A stretch of 64,000 nucleotides of DNA, from NCBI GenBank assembly GCA_035545855.1, contig DASZXK010000030.1, positions 1 to 64,000 on the forward strand, written 5' to 3'. A program made the translations under genes and the position numbers. Of this stretch, positions 1 to 8,958 are shown piece after piece. Within the stretch, counting starts at the first letter, position 1. Every line of letters starts with the position of its first letter. This DNA is from DASZVB01 sp035545855. GTDB taxonomy: Bacteria; Myxococcota_A; Polyangia; Polyangiales; Polyangiaceae. The notes under the pieces are model-generated. The model made no database searches. It was given only the letters and a program-made list of their open reading frames with translations, and was not told where the DNA came from.

Positions 1-239
1 CGGCGAGTCGCCCCCCGATTGGTCCAGCCGTTTCACGGCTACCCGCGAGCACGGCGAGCGCGCGCCGCCAGGCGCGGCAGGGGGAGAGGTTCCCGAGGAC
101 CGCAGGGCGAAGCCCGAGGACCGCAGGGAAGCCTCGGGGGACCAGGTCCCCCATAACAAAACCCCACGACGCTGAACGCCGTTCGTCGAACTCGCCCGAA
201 GGGCGGCGAGTCGCCCCCCGATTGGTCCAGCCGTTTCAC
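1..239. repeat. Dispersed repeat element with 36-bp terminal direct repeats
   Basis: Bases 1-36 recur exactly at 204-239. The interior (about 16-152) is closely related to the element at 4504-4610: both carry the block GCGAGCACGGCGAGCGCGCG followed by GGCGCGGCAGGGGGAGAGGT. A perfect 8-bp inverted repeat around one base (GGGGGACCAGGTCCCCC, 136-152) could form a hairpin in the RNA running out of the moeB-like gene that ends at 261. Frames read through the element give only Arg/Pro/Ala-rich low-complexity peptides, so it is treated as non-coding. The left boundary is cut by the window edge. Confidence 0.75.
136..152. terminator. Hairpin inside the repeat, possible terminator of the rhodanese-MoeB gene
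   Basis: GGGGGACC-A-GGTCCCCC is a perfect palindrome with 8-bp arms, about 110 bp past the stop of the minus-strand gene that ends at 261. There is no clear run of T on either side, so termination is inferred only from stem strength and position. Confidence 0.35.
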
Positions 240-260
240 CTCCCCGCGAGCGCGCCAGCT

Positions 261-1421
261 TCAGTTCGCGCAGAAGCCTTCGTAGTCGATGTACTCTTTG
301 ATGGTGGGGTTCTCGCCGCAGGTGGGGCACGCCTTGTTGCGGCGGAGCTTGAAGACGCGGAAGGCCATCTTCATCGAATCGTACTGGAGGAGGCGGCCGA
401 CGAGCGGCTCGCCCTTGCCGAGGATGAGCTTGATCGCTTCCGTCGCCTGGATCGTTCCGACCACGCCCGGGAGAATGCCGAGGACGCCGGCTTCGGCGCA
501 GGACGGCGCGAGGTGCGCGGGTGGCGGTTCGGGGTAGAGGCACCGGTAGCAGGGGCCCTCGAACGGCTTGAACGTCGTCACCTGGCCGTCGAAGCGGAAG
601 ATGCTGCCGTGCACGACGGGGATCTTGTGGAAGAGCGACGCGTCGTTCACGAGGTAGCGAGTGGGGAAGTTGTCGCAGCCGTCGATGATGACGTCCCAGC
701 CCTTGAAGATCCGATCGACGTTCTCGCTGTTCAGCCGCTCCTGATACTTCACGACCTTCACGTCGGGGTTCAGGTCCTTGATGGCCGTCTCGGCGCTGTC
801 CACCTTGGGCATCCCGACGCGGGACGTCGCGTGGAGGATCTGCCGCTGCAGGTTCGAGGCATCCACCGTGTCCGCGTCGACGAGCCCGATGGTTCCGACG
901 CCGGCCGCTGCCAGATACACCGCCGCGGGGCACCCGAGGCCGCCCGCGCCGAGGAGGAGCACCTTCGCCTGGAGGAGCTTCTCCTGCCCCTTCTCGCCGA
1001 CCTCGGGGAGGAGGATGTGGCGCGAGTAGCGGTCCCGCTGGGACTCCGTGAGCTGCGCCGGGAGCTCGACCGGGTAACGGAGGTCCTTCCACCGGACGAA
1101 GCCGGGGTTCGCCGTCCAGACGTTCGTGTAGCCGAGGTCCTGGAGAGACTTGGCGGCGAACGCGCTCCGGTTTCCGCTCTGGCAGTAGATGATGATTTCC
1201 GCGTCCCGATTCGGGAGCTTCTGCTCGAACTGCTGCTCCAGGTAGGCGCGGGCCATGTGAATGGCGCCCGGGATGAACCCGGCGCGGAACTCTTCCTTCT
1301 CCCGGCAGTCGACCAGCGTGGGCGGCGTGCTCGATTCGAGCCGCTTCTTCATGTCGTCGAGGGAGATGACCTTGACGCTCTTTCGGACTTCCTGGAACAG
1401 ATCGGCGTAGGACTTGGACAT
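261..1421 (-). CDS. moeB: Rhodanese-MoeB/ThiF fusion, sulfur-carrier adenylyltransferase
   Basis: A 386-aa two-domain protein. Residues about 15-115 form a rhodanese domain with active-site Cys80 in CQSGNRS. Residues about 125-386 form an E1-like ThiF/MoeB domain with the nucleotide loop GAGGLG (158-163) and two zinc CxxC pairs (CYRC and CPTC). This family adenylates the C-terminal glycine of small sulfur-carrier proteins (MoaD, ThiS or similar), and a rhodanese can supply the sulfur. In human MOCS3 and mycobacterial MoeZ the rhodanese is at the C-terminus; here the order is reversed. ATG at 1421 follows a weak AGG. No MoaD or ThiS gene is nearby, so the carrier partner is unknown. It diverges from pilB. 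Confidence 0.9.
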   Translation of the reverse strand: MSKSYADLFQEVRKSVKVISLDDMKKRLESSTPPTLVDCREKEEFRAGFIPGAIHMARAYLEQQFEQKLPNRDAEIIIYCQSGNRSAFAAKSLQDLGYTNVWTANPGFVRWKDLRYPVELPAQLTESQRDRYSRHILLPEVGEKGQEKLLQAKVLLLGAGGLGCPAAVYLAAAGVGTIGLVDADTVDASNLQRQILHATSRVGMPKVDSAETAIKDLNPDVKVVKYQERLNSENVDRIFKGWDVIIDGCDNFPTRYLVNDASLFHKIPVVHGSIFRFDGQVTTFKPFEGPCYRCLYPEPPPAHLAPSCAEAGVLGILPGVVGTIQATEAIKLILGKGEPLVGRLLQYDSMKMAFRVFKLRRNKACPTCGENPTIKEYIDYEGFCAN

Positions 1422-1655
1422 GGGCTGCCTGGGTTGAAGGGCGTAACGGACCGGGTCGTCCGGCCCCGCGGCGTCGCCGCGGCGCTACTAGACGTATTCC
1501 CGCGTTTTCCGATGCGACAATTGGCGTGTAAGTATTGGTTTCCCGGGCGTGGAGTCAAGGCCAGCTCCCCGTCCCCGCGGCGGCGGGCCCCTAAACCCGA
1601 GCGTTTTGCCGCCGTTCCCTGGTGTTAAACTCCGGGGTTCCCTCGTCTCTCTACC
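1422..1655. promoter_or_regulatory. Divergent promoter region between moeB and pilB
   Basis: This 234-bp spacer must hold promoters for both divergent genes. It contains a perfect inverted repeat, CCGCGGCG-T-CGCCGCGG (1466-1482), close to the moeB-like start. An AT-richer patch lies at about 1488-1545. I did not find a convincing sigma-70 or sigma-54 promoter, and no clear ribosome-binding site precedes the pilB ATG. Confidence 0.4.
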
Positions 1656-3356
1656 ATGTCGACCAAACGTCTCGGCGAGCTCCTGGTTCGCGAAAAGCTC
1701 ATCAGCCTGCAGCAGCTCCGGAGCGCTCAGGACGAGCAAAAGAAGTCCGGTCAGAACCTGAGCTACACGCTCGCCAAGCTCGGATACATCTCCGACGGCG
1801 AGATCACGAACTTCCTCTCCTCGCAGTACAAGCTGCCGTCGATCAACCTCGACGAGTACGAGATCGAGCCCGACGTCATCAAGCTCGTCTCGAAGGAAGT
1901 CTGCGAGAAGCACAAGATCATTCCCGTCTCTCGCTCGGGTTCCGCGCTCATCGTCGCGATGGCGGACCCGACGAACCTGAACGCCACGGACGACGTGAAG
2001 TTCCTCACCGGCTTCAACGTCGAGCCGGTCGTCTGCAGCGAGTCGGCGATCCAGAACGCCATCGAGCGCTACTACAGCGCCGGCCCCTCCTACGAGGAGG
2101 TCATGGCCGACTTCGGCGTCGGCGACGAGGACATCGACTTCACGGACGACGCCGAGGAGGTGAACGTCCTCGAGCTCGAGAAGGCCAGCGAAGACGCGCC
2201 GGTCGTCCGGCTCGTGAACGTCATCCTCCTGAACGCGATCCGGAAGGGCGCGAGCGACATACACATCGAGCCGTACGAGAAGAAGATGCGGGTCCGCTAC
2301 CGCATCGACGGCGTGCTCCACGAGGAGATGACGCCGCCGCTCAAGCTCAAGAACGCGATCTCGAGCCGTCTGAAGATCATGAGCCAGCTCGACATCGCCG
2401 AGCGGCGCTTGCCGCAAGACGGACGCATCAAGCTGAAGCTCGGCAAGGACCGGGAAATGGACTTCCGCGTGTCGGTCCTCCCCACGATGTGGGGAGAGAA
2501 GATCGTCATGCGCCTCCTCGACAAGGGGAACCTGCAGCTCGACATGTCGAAGCTCGGGTTCGATCCGAAGCCCCAGGCCGACTTCACGTGGGCCATCGAG
2601 CAGCCCTGGGGCATGGTGCTCGTGACGGGACCGACGGGTTCCGGCAAGACGACCACGCTCTACTCGGCGCTGAGCTCCTTGAACCAGCCCGACGTGAACA
2701 TCAGCACCGCGGAAGACCCGGTGGAGTACAACCTCCATGGCATCAACCAGGTTCAGATGCACGACGAGATCGGCCTGAACTTCGCGATGAGCCTCCGCGC
2801 CTTCCTGCGGCAAGACCCGGACGTCATCATGGTCGGCGAGATCCGTGACTTCGAGACGGCGGAAATCGCCGTCAAGGCCGCCCTCACGGGCCACCTCGTG
2901 CTCTCGACGCTCCACACGAACGACGCGCCCGCGACGATCTCCCGCCTCCTGAACATGGGCGTCGAGCCCTTCCTCATCACGGCGAGCGTGAACCTCGTGC
3001 TCGCGCAACGCCTGGCCCGGAAGATCTGCGCCGACTGCAAGACGCAGATGCCGGCCGATCCCGAGGTGCTCCGGGAGGTCGGGTTCGAGGAAGACCAGAT
3101 CACGCCGACGCTCGCGAAGGGCGCCGGCTGTCAGACGTGCAACGGCTCCGGCTACAAGGGCCGCGTCGCGCTCTACGAAGTGATGCGCTTCGACGACACG
3201 CTGAAGGAGATGGTGCTCCAGGGCGCGTCCGCCGCGGAGCTCAAGGCTGCGGCCATCAAAGGCGGCATGTGCACGCTCCGTATGAGCGGCATCAAGAAGG
3301 CCATCGAAGGCGTCACCACGACGGACGAGATCGTCCGCGTGACGATGGCGGATTGA
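1656..3356 (+). CDS. pilB: Type IV pilus assembly ATPase PilB
   Basis: A 566-aa secretion ATPase of the GspE/PilB family that powers polymerisation of pilin into type IV pili at the inner membrane. The N-terminal T2SSE_N-type domain spans about 1-170. The ATPase core follows, with Walker A GPTGSGKT at 325-332, then the Asp box, Walker B and His box region. Near the C-terminus is a tetracysteine zinc site (CADC then CQTC), typical of PilB/GspE. The length is normal for PilB. pilT follows 44 bp downstream on the same strand, so extension and retraction motors are probably co-transcribed. PilC, PilS, PilR and pilin genes are not next to it. Confidence 0.96.
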   Translation: MSTKRLGELLVREKLISLQQLRSAQDEQKKSGQNLSYTLAKLGYISDGEITNFLSSQYKLPSINLDEYEIEPDVIKLVSKEVCEKHKIIPVSRSGSALIVAMADPTNLNATDDVKFLTGFNVEPVVCSESAIQNAIERYYSAGPSYEEVMADFGVGDEDIDFTDDAEEVNVLELEKASEDAPVVRLVNVILLNAIRKGASDIHIEPYEKKMRVRYRIDGVLHEEMTPPLKLKNAISSRLKIMSQLDIAERRLPQDGRIKLKLGKDREMDFRVSVLPTMWGEKIVMRLLDKGNLQLDMSKLGFDPKPQADFTWAIEQPWGMVLVTGPTGSGKTTTLYSALSSLNQPDVNISTAEDPVEYNLHGINQVQMHDEIGLNFAMSLRAFLRQDPDVIMVGEIRDFETAEIAVKAALTGHLVLSTLHTNDAPATISRLLNMGVEPFLITASVNLVLAQRLARKICADCKTQMPADPEVLREVGFEEDQITPTLAKGAGCQTCNGSGYKGRVALYEVMRFDDTLKEMVLQGASAAELKAAAIKGGMCTLRMSGIKKAIEGVTTTDEIVRVTMAD

Positions 3357-3400
3357 AGGGCGACCGCGGGGCGCATCACGCACCCTCGCACGAAAGGCAC

Positions 3401-4501
3401 ATGGAACAAGAGGGCCTGAAGGTAAATCTGCACCAGCTGCTCCGCGCCATGATCGAGAAGGGCGCGAGCGACATGCACATCACCACGGGCTCCCCGCCCC
3501 TGCTCCGCATCGACGGAGCGATCGTCCCGCTGAAGCTCCCGCCGCTCTCCCCCGTGGAGACCAAGCAACTCTGTTACTCCGTGCTCACGGAGGAGCAGAA
3601 GATCAGCTTCGAGAAGAACAAGGAGCTCGACCTCTCCTTCGGCGTGAAGAACCTCTCCCGGTTCCGCGCGAACGTCTTCATGCAGCGCGGAGCCGTCTCC
3701 GGCGCCTTCCGGTCGATTCCGTTCAAGATCCTCTCGTTCGACGAGCTCGGCATGCCCGCATCGGTGGCGGCGCTCGCGACGAAGCCGCGCGGACTCGTGC
3801 TCGTCACGGGCCCGACGGGCGCGGGCAAGAGCACGACGCTCGCGTCCATCGTCGACAAGATCAACACCGACACCCGTCAGCACATCATGACGGTCGAGGA
3901 CCCGATCGAGTACCTGCACCCCCACAAGCGCTGCATCGTGAACCAGCGCGAGGTGGGGAGCGACACGACGACGTTCAAGCACGCCCTGAAATACGTCCTC
4001 CGGCAGGACCCGGACGTCGTGCTAGTGGGCGAAATGCGAGACCTCGAGACGATCGAGGCGGCGCTCACCATCGCGGAGACGGGTCACCTCGTCTTCGCGA
4101 CGCTGCACACGAACTCCGCCATCCAGAGCATCACGCGCATCATCGACGTCTTCCCGCCGCACCAGCAGTCGCAGATCCGCGCTCAGCTGTCGTTCGTGCT
4201 CGAGGGAGTCATGAGCCAGCTCCTCATCCCGCGGGCGGGCGCGCCGGGCCGCGTGCTCGCGATGGAAGTGCTCATCCCGAACGCCGCCGTCAGGAATCTC
4301 ATCCGCGAGGACAAGATCCACCAGATCTACACGCAGATGCAGGTCGGCCAGCGCGACCACGGGATGCAGACGATGAACCAGTCCCTGTTCTCGCTCTACG
4401 CGCGAAAACTCATCACGATCGAGGAGGCCATGGGCCGCTCCACCGATCAAGAAGAGCTCCGCGCCATGATCGAGGGCAAAGGCAACGCCCCGCGCGCCTG
4501 A
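3401..4501 (+). CDS. pilT: Type IV pilus retraction ATPase PilT
   Basis: A 366-aa PilT hexameric ATPase that depolymerises pili and drives twitching motility. Walker A is GPTGAGKS at 137-144. The PilT-specific AIRNLIRE motif is present as AVRNLIRE near the C-terminus, followed by the usual GMQTMNQSL region. The start is ATG 3401, preceded by AAGG about 5 nt upstream. An upstream extension of the frame would run inside pilB and lacks PilT similarity. It is the second gene of a pilB-pilT pair. Confidence 0.96.
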   Translation: MEQEGLKVNLHQLLRAMIEKGASDMHITTGSPPLLRIDGAIVPLKLPPLSPVETKQLCYSVLTEEQKISFEKNKELDLSFGVKNLSRFRANVFMQRGAVSGAFRSIPFKILSFDELGMPASVAALATKPRGLVLVTGPTGAGKSTTLASIVDKINTDTRQHIMTVEDPIEYLHPHKRCIVNQREVGSDTTTFKHALKYVLRQDPDVVLVGEMRDLETIEAALTIAETGHLVFATLHTNSAIQSITRIIDVFPPHQQSQIRAQLSFVLEGVMSQLLIPRAGAPGRVLAMEVLIPNAAVRNLIREDKIHQIYTQMQVGQRDHGMQTMNQSLFSLYARKLITIEEAMGRSTDQEELRAMIEGKGNAPRA

Positions 4502-4503
4502 AG

Positions 4504-4680
4504 CGATTGGTCCAGCCGGTTCACGGCCCCGCGAGCACGGCGAGCGCGCGCCGATAGGCGCGGCAGGGGGAGAGGTTGCGAAGCAAGCCTCGGGGGACAA
4601 GGTCCCCCGCAACCAATGAGCGCGCGCCGATAGGCGCGGCAGGGGGAGAGGTTGCGAAGCAAGCCTCGGGGGACAAGGTC
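4504..4680. repeat. Second copy of the dispersed repeat with a 63-bp tandem duplication
   Basis: Bases 4504-4610 match the element at 16-152 with small differences. A 63-bp unit is then repeated exactly at 4542-4604 and 4618-4680 (period 76). Each unit carries the GGCGCGGCAGGGGGAGAGGT block. The first unit continues into GGGGGACAAGGTCCCCC, which can fold as a GGGGGA/TCCCCC hairpin just after pilT. The second unit stops abruptly in mid-hairpin at 4680. This could act as the pilT terminator. Confidence 0.75.
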
Positions 4681-4898
4681 CTGACCATTCGTCACGTCTT
4701 TCCGGTCGAATCCGCCGGATGAGGTCGTTCCGGCGTCGTGCCCGAAAGACGTGGCGACGAGCGTCAGCTCGGATCGGGCGCGATGCTTCCTCGCTCCCCG
4801 ATCTCGAGAGACGAATCCTCAGCGCGCGAAAGGGAGGCAGGCCCTGCCTTCCCCTCCGCTTCCGCTATTCTCCGTGATCCCGATTCGCGGCCGGTGAC
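4681..4898. other. Intergenic stretch with no recognised content
   Basis: Together with the repeat before it, the gap between pilT and the next gene is 397 bp. After 4680 I see no open frame with coding character, no strong hairpin and no recognisable promoter. Confidence 0.5.
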
Positions 4899-5285
4899 TT
4901 AGTAGAGCCGGCGGCGACGGCGCGCGACGAGCCCGAGCGCGCCGAGCGCGAGGACCGCGGCCGCGAAGCCGTACGGGGCCGAGCCCCTCGCGACCGCGCA
5001 GCCGCCGTCGTCGCTCTTCGCGGCGGGCGCCACCGGGGGCCCCGCGTCCTTGCCGGAAGCCGCGATGCACCGATCGCAGTCGTAGGTCGTCACGGAGCCG
5101 TCGGGGCTCCCACGCTGACACTTCGACGCCTGGCAGGTCCCCGGTTGGTCGTATTTATCCCCTGCGGTGTTGCAGGATTCCCCGACCTTGGTGCAGGAAT
5201 CCGGCGGAGGAACGTCCGCTCGAGCGAGGGACGGCGAGAGCGCGCCGAGCGCCAGAGCGAGGGACAGAAGTGCGGCGTTCTTCAT
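4899..5285 (-). CDS. Small secreted Cys-containing protein with MYXO-CTERM-like sorting tail
   Basis: A 128-aa protein. Residues 1-23 look like a signal peptide ending ALARA. The mature part has paired cysteines (CTKVGESC, CQASKC, CDRC). The C-terminus has a Cys (GGCAVA) followed by a hydrophobic helix (GFAAAVLALGALGLVA) and RRRRR, which is the layout of the MYXO-CTERM sorting signal of myxobacteria. It is therefore probably exported, clipped and surface-anchored. The function of the mature domain is unknown. ATG 5285 is preferred; ATG 5297 is also possible. It lies 50 bp downstream of the DUF3160 lipoprotein on the same strand and may be co-transcribed. Confidence 0.8.
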   Translation of the reverse strand: MKNAALLSLALALGALSPSLARADVPPPDSCTKVGESCNTAGDKYDQPGTCQASKCQRGSPDGSVTTYDCDRCIAASGKDAGPPVAPAAKSDDGGCAVARGSAPYGFAAAVLALGALGLVARRRRRLY

Positions 5286-5335
5286 GATGGGGAGCATCCT
5301 CGGGTTCGAGACATTTCGCAATCGCGCGAGCGCGT

Positions 5336-7543
5336 TCAGCGCCCGAGCACCGGCTCCATCCAGGGCACGTCCGGCGGGCGCGGGGTCGCGCTCGCTTCCG
5401 TCATCCACCGCTCGTCGGTGTAGCGGTCGAAGTTCTCCGTGATCTTCTCGTGGTAGCCGAAGACCACGCCGGCGTACGCCTTGGGGCCGCCGCAGGAGTC
5501 GGCGGTCACGACCATGAGACGCGGATAGCCCGTCGCCACGTGGAGGATCTTGCCGACGGGGTTTCCGGATTCGTCGCTCGGCTGCGTGTGCACGTCGGCG
5601 ATGGTGGGATCGAACTCGAGGGCGTCGTCCGCGTCCAGGAAGAGGTGCGCGTACCAGCCGTTCGGCACGTCGATCGTCGTGCACACGACGGACTGCTGGT
5701 CGACGCGCACGGCGTCGTTGATGAACGCCATCTGCTCCGCCGTGAACGACTGCCCGTTCCGCTCCGCGGTCGCCATCCCCTCGAGCATGCCGGCGACGTT
5801 GCCGAGGGCGTCGAAATAGGTGGAAACCGACGCGCCGAACGTGGAATTCACGCCGCCCGCGATCTCGGCGATGCGGCCGCCCGCGCTCGCGTACTTGCCG
5901 AGCGCGGCGAACGCCTCGGGGTACGGATCCACGTACGCATCCGGATACTCGCAAGCGGGCGTCCCGGTGTACGACTGCTTCGCGTAGAGGAGCGTGTCGT
6001 GTCGGAGCTCGGCCCAGGAGCCGAGCTGGGCATTCAGCATGCGACGTCCCCACGCTTCCGTGCGAGCGACCGCGGGAAGCCCGGCAGGGGGCGCGGCGTC
6101 GAGGTCCGGGGCCGGGGAGAGCGCGCGGAGGGTCCCGAGCCAGAGGTTGTAGAAGTTCTTCCCCCAGAACGGAGAGTCGTGGGCGTCGATGAGCACGCGC
6201 ATGCGCGACAGGGCGCCCGGGAGCTCCTTCACGGAAGACACGTCCGGATCGAGCAAGAGAGCCTGGTTGTTGCCGAGCGCGGCGAACGCGGCGTCGAGTG
6301 GATCCGGCATCATGCGACCCTCGATGCGGTCGTAGACGGCCTCGCTGAAGACGTGCGAGTCCACGATGTAGCGCTGGCCGAAGATCGCGAACGAACGATC
6401 GAGCGGCAGCGTCTTCACGGTGCCGTCGTTCACCATGAGGTGGCTCGCGATCTCCTGCTCGCCGTACCCTCCGGCGACGATCGCGGCGACGACGTCGTCG
6501 TCTTTCGCGGCGCGGGCCTTCTCCGATCCGCCGAGGTCCTGGACGAGCTTTCCCACCTCCGGGAGCACCATGTAGTCGCTCTCGCCGACGAAGGTGCGGA
6601 CCACGTCGTCGATGTCTTGCCAGACGGCGACGTCGGGCTGAAGAACGTCGTTCAGGAGGAGCGTCGCGTCGTACTGCTCGCGGTTGAAACGCTGCGAGCC
6701 GTCGGGCCCCGTCTCGACGAGACGGAGATCCACTCGACCGAGCCACATCATCGCGCGGAAGTACTGCGAGAGCTGCGGACTGTCCGTGTAGTGGCCCCGC
6801 GGAGTGAACTGGGAGAAGTCTTCCTCTCGCTTCACGCCGAAGAGCTCGAGGGTCTCCGTTCCGGAGGCTTGCTGCGCGGCCGCGTAGATCGCGGCGATCT
6901 TCGTCGAGTCCGCCCCCGCGGACGGCGGGAGCGGCGATCCGTCCAGGAGCGACTGGGCCACCGTGAGGTACAGGTCGACGTCCGCGACGAGCGCGGCGTC
7001 CGCCCCGGTCGCGGTGAGACGCCCCCGCGCTCCGGAGAGCAGGCCATGAAGCGAGCCGACGAGCTTCCCCGACTCCACTCGGGCGAGGATGCCGTCGTAC
7101 GCCTTGTGAACGGACTCGAGGATCGGATCGATCGACACGTAGAGCGGCAGGTGCTCGGAGTAGATCTCCGCGAGCCCGCGGAAGAACGTCGGGAACTCGC
7201 GGCTCGTCGAGATGACGAAGCCGTTCTGCCCGAGCTTCTCCTTGTCCTCGTCCGTCAGGGCCAGGGCGGATGCCTGGATCTCGTCCAGGTACTCGCTCGA
7301 CAGCGGGTCGTAGCCGAGTGCCGGCGCGAATTTCGCGGGATACGCGGCAATTGCGCCCGCCTGGTCGTAGGCGCCGGCCGCATTCGCTCGAAGGGCGAGC
7401 GCCTCGAACTCCGCTTCGTCGCTTCCGTTCTCGTGATGCGTGAGCGGCGGCGTTTCCGGCGTCTTCCCCGAGTCGCTGCTGCACCCGACGAGCGCCCCGA
7501 CGGGCAGAGCGATCGCAGAGACCCTCCGAAACCAGGTTCGCAT
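5336..7543 (-). CDS. DUF3160-family lipoprotein
   Basis: A 735-aa protein starting at the ATG (7543) that gives a proper lipoprotein signal (hydrophobic segment, then LVGCSS). It carries DUF3160 hallmarks: a segment like LPLYVSIDPILESVHKAYD near residue 140, and the FTPRGHYTDSPQL...YFRAMMWLGR block further on. The family is common in Myxococcota and Chloroflexi and has no established function. The position suggests an exported, membrane-anchored protein. The MYXO-CTERM-like mini-protein follows it on the same strand. A longer frame to 7630 exists but would bury the signal peptide. Confidence 0.85.
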   Translation of the reverse strand: MRTWFRRVSAIALPVGALVGCSSDSGKTPETPPLTHHENGSDEAEFEALALRANAAGAYDQAGAIAAYPAKFAPALGYDPLSSEYLDEIQASALALTDEDKEKLGQNGFVISTSREFPTFFRGLAEIYSEHLPLYVSIDPILESVHKAYDGILARVESGKLVGSLHGLLSGARGRLTATGADAALVADVDLYLTVAQSLLDGSPLPPSAGADSTKIAAIYAAAQQASGTETLELFGVKREEDFSQFTPRGHYTDSPQLSQYFRAMMWLGRVDLRLVETGPDGSQRFNREQYDATLLLNDVLQPDVAVWQDIDDVVRTFVGESDYMVLPEVGKLVQDLGGSEKARAAKDDDVVAAIVAGGYGEQEIASHLMVNDGTVKTLPLDRSFAIFGQRYIVDSHVFSEAVYDRIEGRMMPDPLDAAFAALGNNQALLLDPDVSSVKELPGALSRMRVLIDAHDSPFWGKNFYNLWLGTLRALSPAPDLDAAPPAGLPAVARTEAWGRRMLNAQLGSWAELRHDTLLYAKQSYTGTPACEYPDAYVDPYPEAFAALGKYASAGGRIAEIAGGVNSTFGASVSTYFDALGNVAGMLEGMATAERNGQSFTAEQMAFINDAVRVDQQSVVCTTIDVPNGWYAHLFLDADDALEFDPTIADVHTQPSDESGNPVGKILHVATGYPRLMVVTADSCGGPKAYAGVVFGYHEKITENFDRYTDERWMTEASATPRPPDVPWMEPVLGR

Positions 7544-7763
7544 GCGTCCATATGTCAGCAATTCCGATGCCACGCACGGGCCCGAGAAAGGGAGCCGAAA
7601 CCGACCGTTCCACCCGGGGGCCGCTGGCACATTGGCACAGGATCCGGCTCGAAATGCCGCGGGATCGGCATTCGCGGAAAGTTTACATCATGCTCGCGTC
7701 ACGACCGTTCGCGGCGGGCGAATGCGCTGGTCAGGCACGGTTCCCGGAAGCGAGAGTGACCGC

Positions 7764-8861
7764 ATGCGGCGGCTTTCGACATTCGCGTTCCTCCTTTCTT
7801 CCGGCTGTGCGTCCCTTTTCGCACTCGCTTGCTCGAGCGGGGATTCCGGGACGGCGCCGAGCGTCGGGAACACCGACGGCGGCGGCGACACGACGGGTAG
7901 CTCCGGCGGGAGCGCGGGCACGAGCTCGTCGGGGAGCGGCGGCGCGGCTGGCGGCACCGCGACGGGAGGCCGAAACGGCGGAGGAACATCGGGAGGTGGC
8001 GCGAGCTCCGGCGACGGCGGAGCCGCGGAGAACGCCGGTGGTCCGGGCGACGGCGGCGCGGCGAACGACGGCGGCGCGGCGAACGACGGCGGCGCCGGGA
8101 GCGGCGGCGGGACGAACGGAACCGGCGGCGCGGGCGGGGTGACGGCGTGCAAGCGCGGCATCGCGACGAACACGGCGCCGGGCGCCGCGTTCCACCCGAA
8201 AGTGGGCTGGTGGTACGACTGGGCCGCGGATCCGAGCGGCGCGGACGTGGGCGTCGAGTTCGTGCCCATGATCTGGGGAGCCGGCAGCCTGAACGCGAAC
8301 ATCCCGGCGACGTCGAAGTTCCTGCTCACGTTCAACGAACCGAACTTCAAGGCGCAGTCCAACCTGACGGCGGAGGAAGCGGCCAGTCACTGGCCGGAAA
8401 TCGAAGCGAAGGCCGCGGCGCTCGGGATTCCGATCGTCGGGCCGGCGATGAACTACTGCGGGCCGGCGGCGAACTGCAACGGCACGAGCCCGTATCAGTA
8501 CTTGAAGGACTTCTTCGCCGCGTGCACGAACTGCAAGGTCGATTACGTCGCGGTGCACTGGTACAATTGTGATCTTCCGTCGCTGAAGGACTACCTCGAG
8601 CCGGGCGGGAACCTCGAGGGCTTCGAGCAGTTCGGCAAACCCATCTGGCTCACGGAGTTCTCGTGCAACGGGGACGCGTCCGCCGCGGAGAACGAGGCCT
8701 ACATGCGGGCGGCGATCCCGTATCTCGAAGGCAACCCGAACGTGTTCCGCTACTCGTGGTTCAGCGCCGGGCCGATCCCGAACGCGCGTCTCACGAACGC
8801 GGACGGCACGCCGAACGATCTCGGCAAGGTGTACATCTCCCTCGACGGGGACTGTCAGTGA
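7764..8861 (+). CDS. GH128-like secreted glycoside hydrolase lipoprotein
   Basis: A 365-aa protein. A lipoprotein signal (ending LFALACSS) is followed by a Gly/Ser/Ala-rich linker to about residue 125, then a TIM-barrel catalytic domain like the Asl1/GH128 family (endo-beta-1,3-glucanases). The acid/base Glu is in LTFNEPNF and the nucleophile Glu in IWLTEFSC. The linker DNA contains an 18-bp tandem repeat around 8055-8095. Start ATG 7764 gives the signal peptide; upstream in-frame ATGs do not. Inference: it degrades beta-1,3-glucan, for example fungal or algal cell wall, from the cell surface. The exact substrate cannot be told from the sequence. Confidence 0.85.
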   Translation: MRRLSTFAFLLSSGCASLFALACSSGDSGTAPSVGNTDGGGDTTGSSGGSAGTSSSGSGGAAGGTATGGRNGGGTSGGGASSGDGGAAENAGGPGDGGAANDGGAANDGGAGSGGGTNGTGGAGGVTACKRGIATNTAPGAAFHPKVGWWYDWAADPSGADVGVEFVPMIWGAGSLNANIPATSKFLLTFNEPNFKAQSNLTAEEAASHWPEIEAKAAALGIPIVGPAMNYCGPAANCNGTSPYQYLKDFFAACTNCKVDYVAVHWYNCDLPSLKDYLEPGGNLEGFEQFGKPIWLTEFSCNGDASAAENEAYMRAAIPYLEGNPNVFRYSWFSAGPIPNARLTNADGTPNDLGKVYISLDGDCQ

Positions 8862-8958
8862 CTCGCTCGTGGCGCGCCTCGTCTCGCACGAAAACCCCGA
8901 GTACCTGCTCGTCGCCGTCGGCTGGTGACGGCGGGGGCCGCGCGGTCTTTTCCCGCGC

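Noticed and set aside
39..239. 66-codon minus-strand frame in the first repeat, and a similar one at 4447-4695
   Set aside because: Both are readings of the dispersed repeat with Arg/Pro/Ala-rich composition and no conserved protein features; the repeat itself explains them.
1500..1560. Sigma-54-like promoter upstream of pilB
   Set aside because: A TTGGCGTG...TATTGG pair is seen, but the spacing of the GG and GC elements does not fit the -24/-12 rule.
5450..7759. 769-codon plus-strand frame opposite the DUF3160 gene
   Set aside because: A shadow frame of a very GC-rich gene, rich in Arg/Val/Glu, with no domain; the minus-strand gene carries the clear signal peptide and DUF3160 motifs.
8862..8928. 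Short coding-like frame after the GH128-like gene (reads VARLVSHENPEYLLVAVGW)
   Set aside because: Only about 20 codons, in a different frame from the gene before it; possibly a fragment of a lost gene, but too short to support a call.
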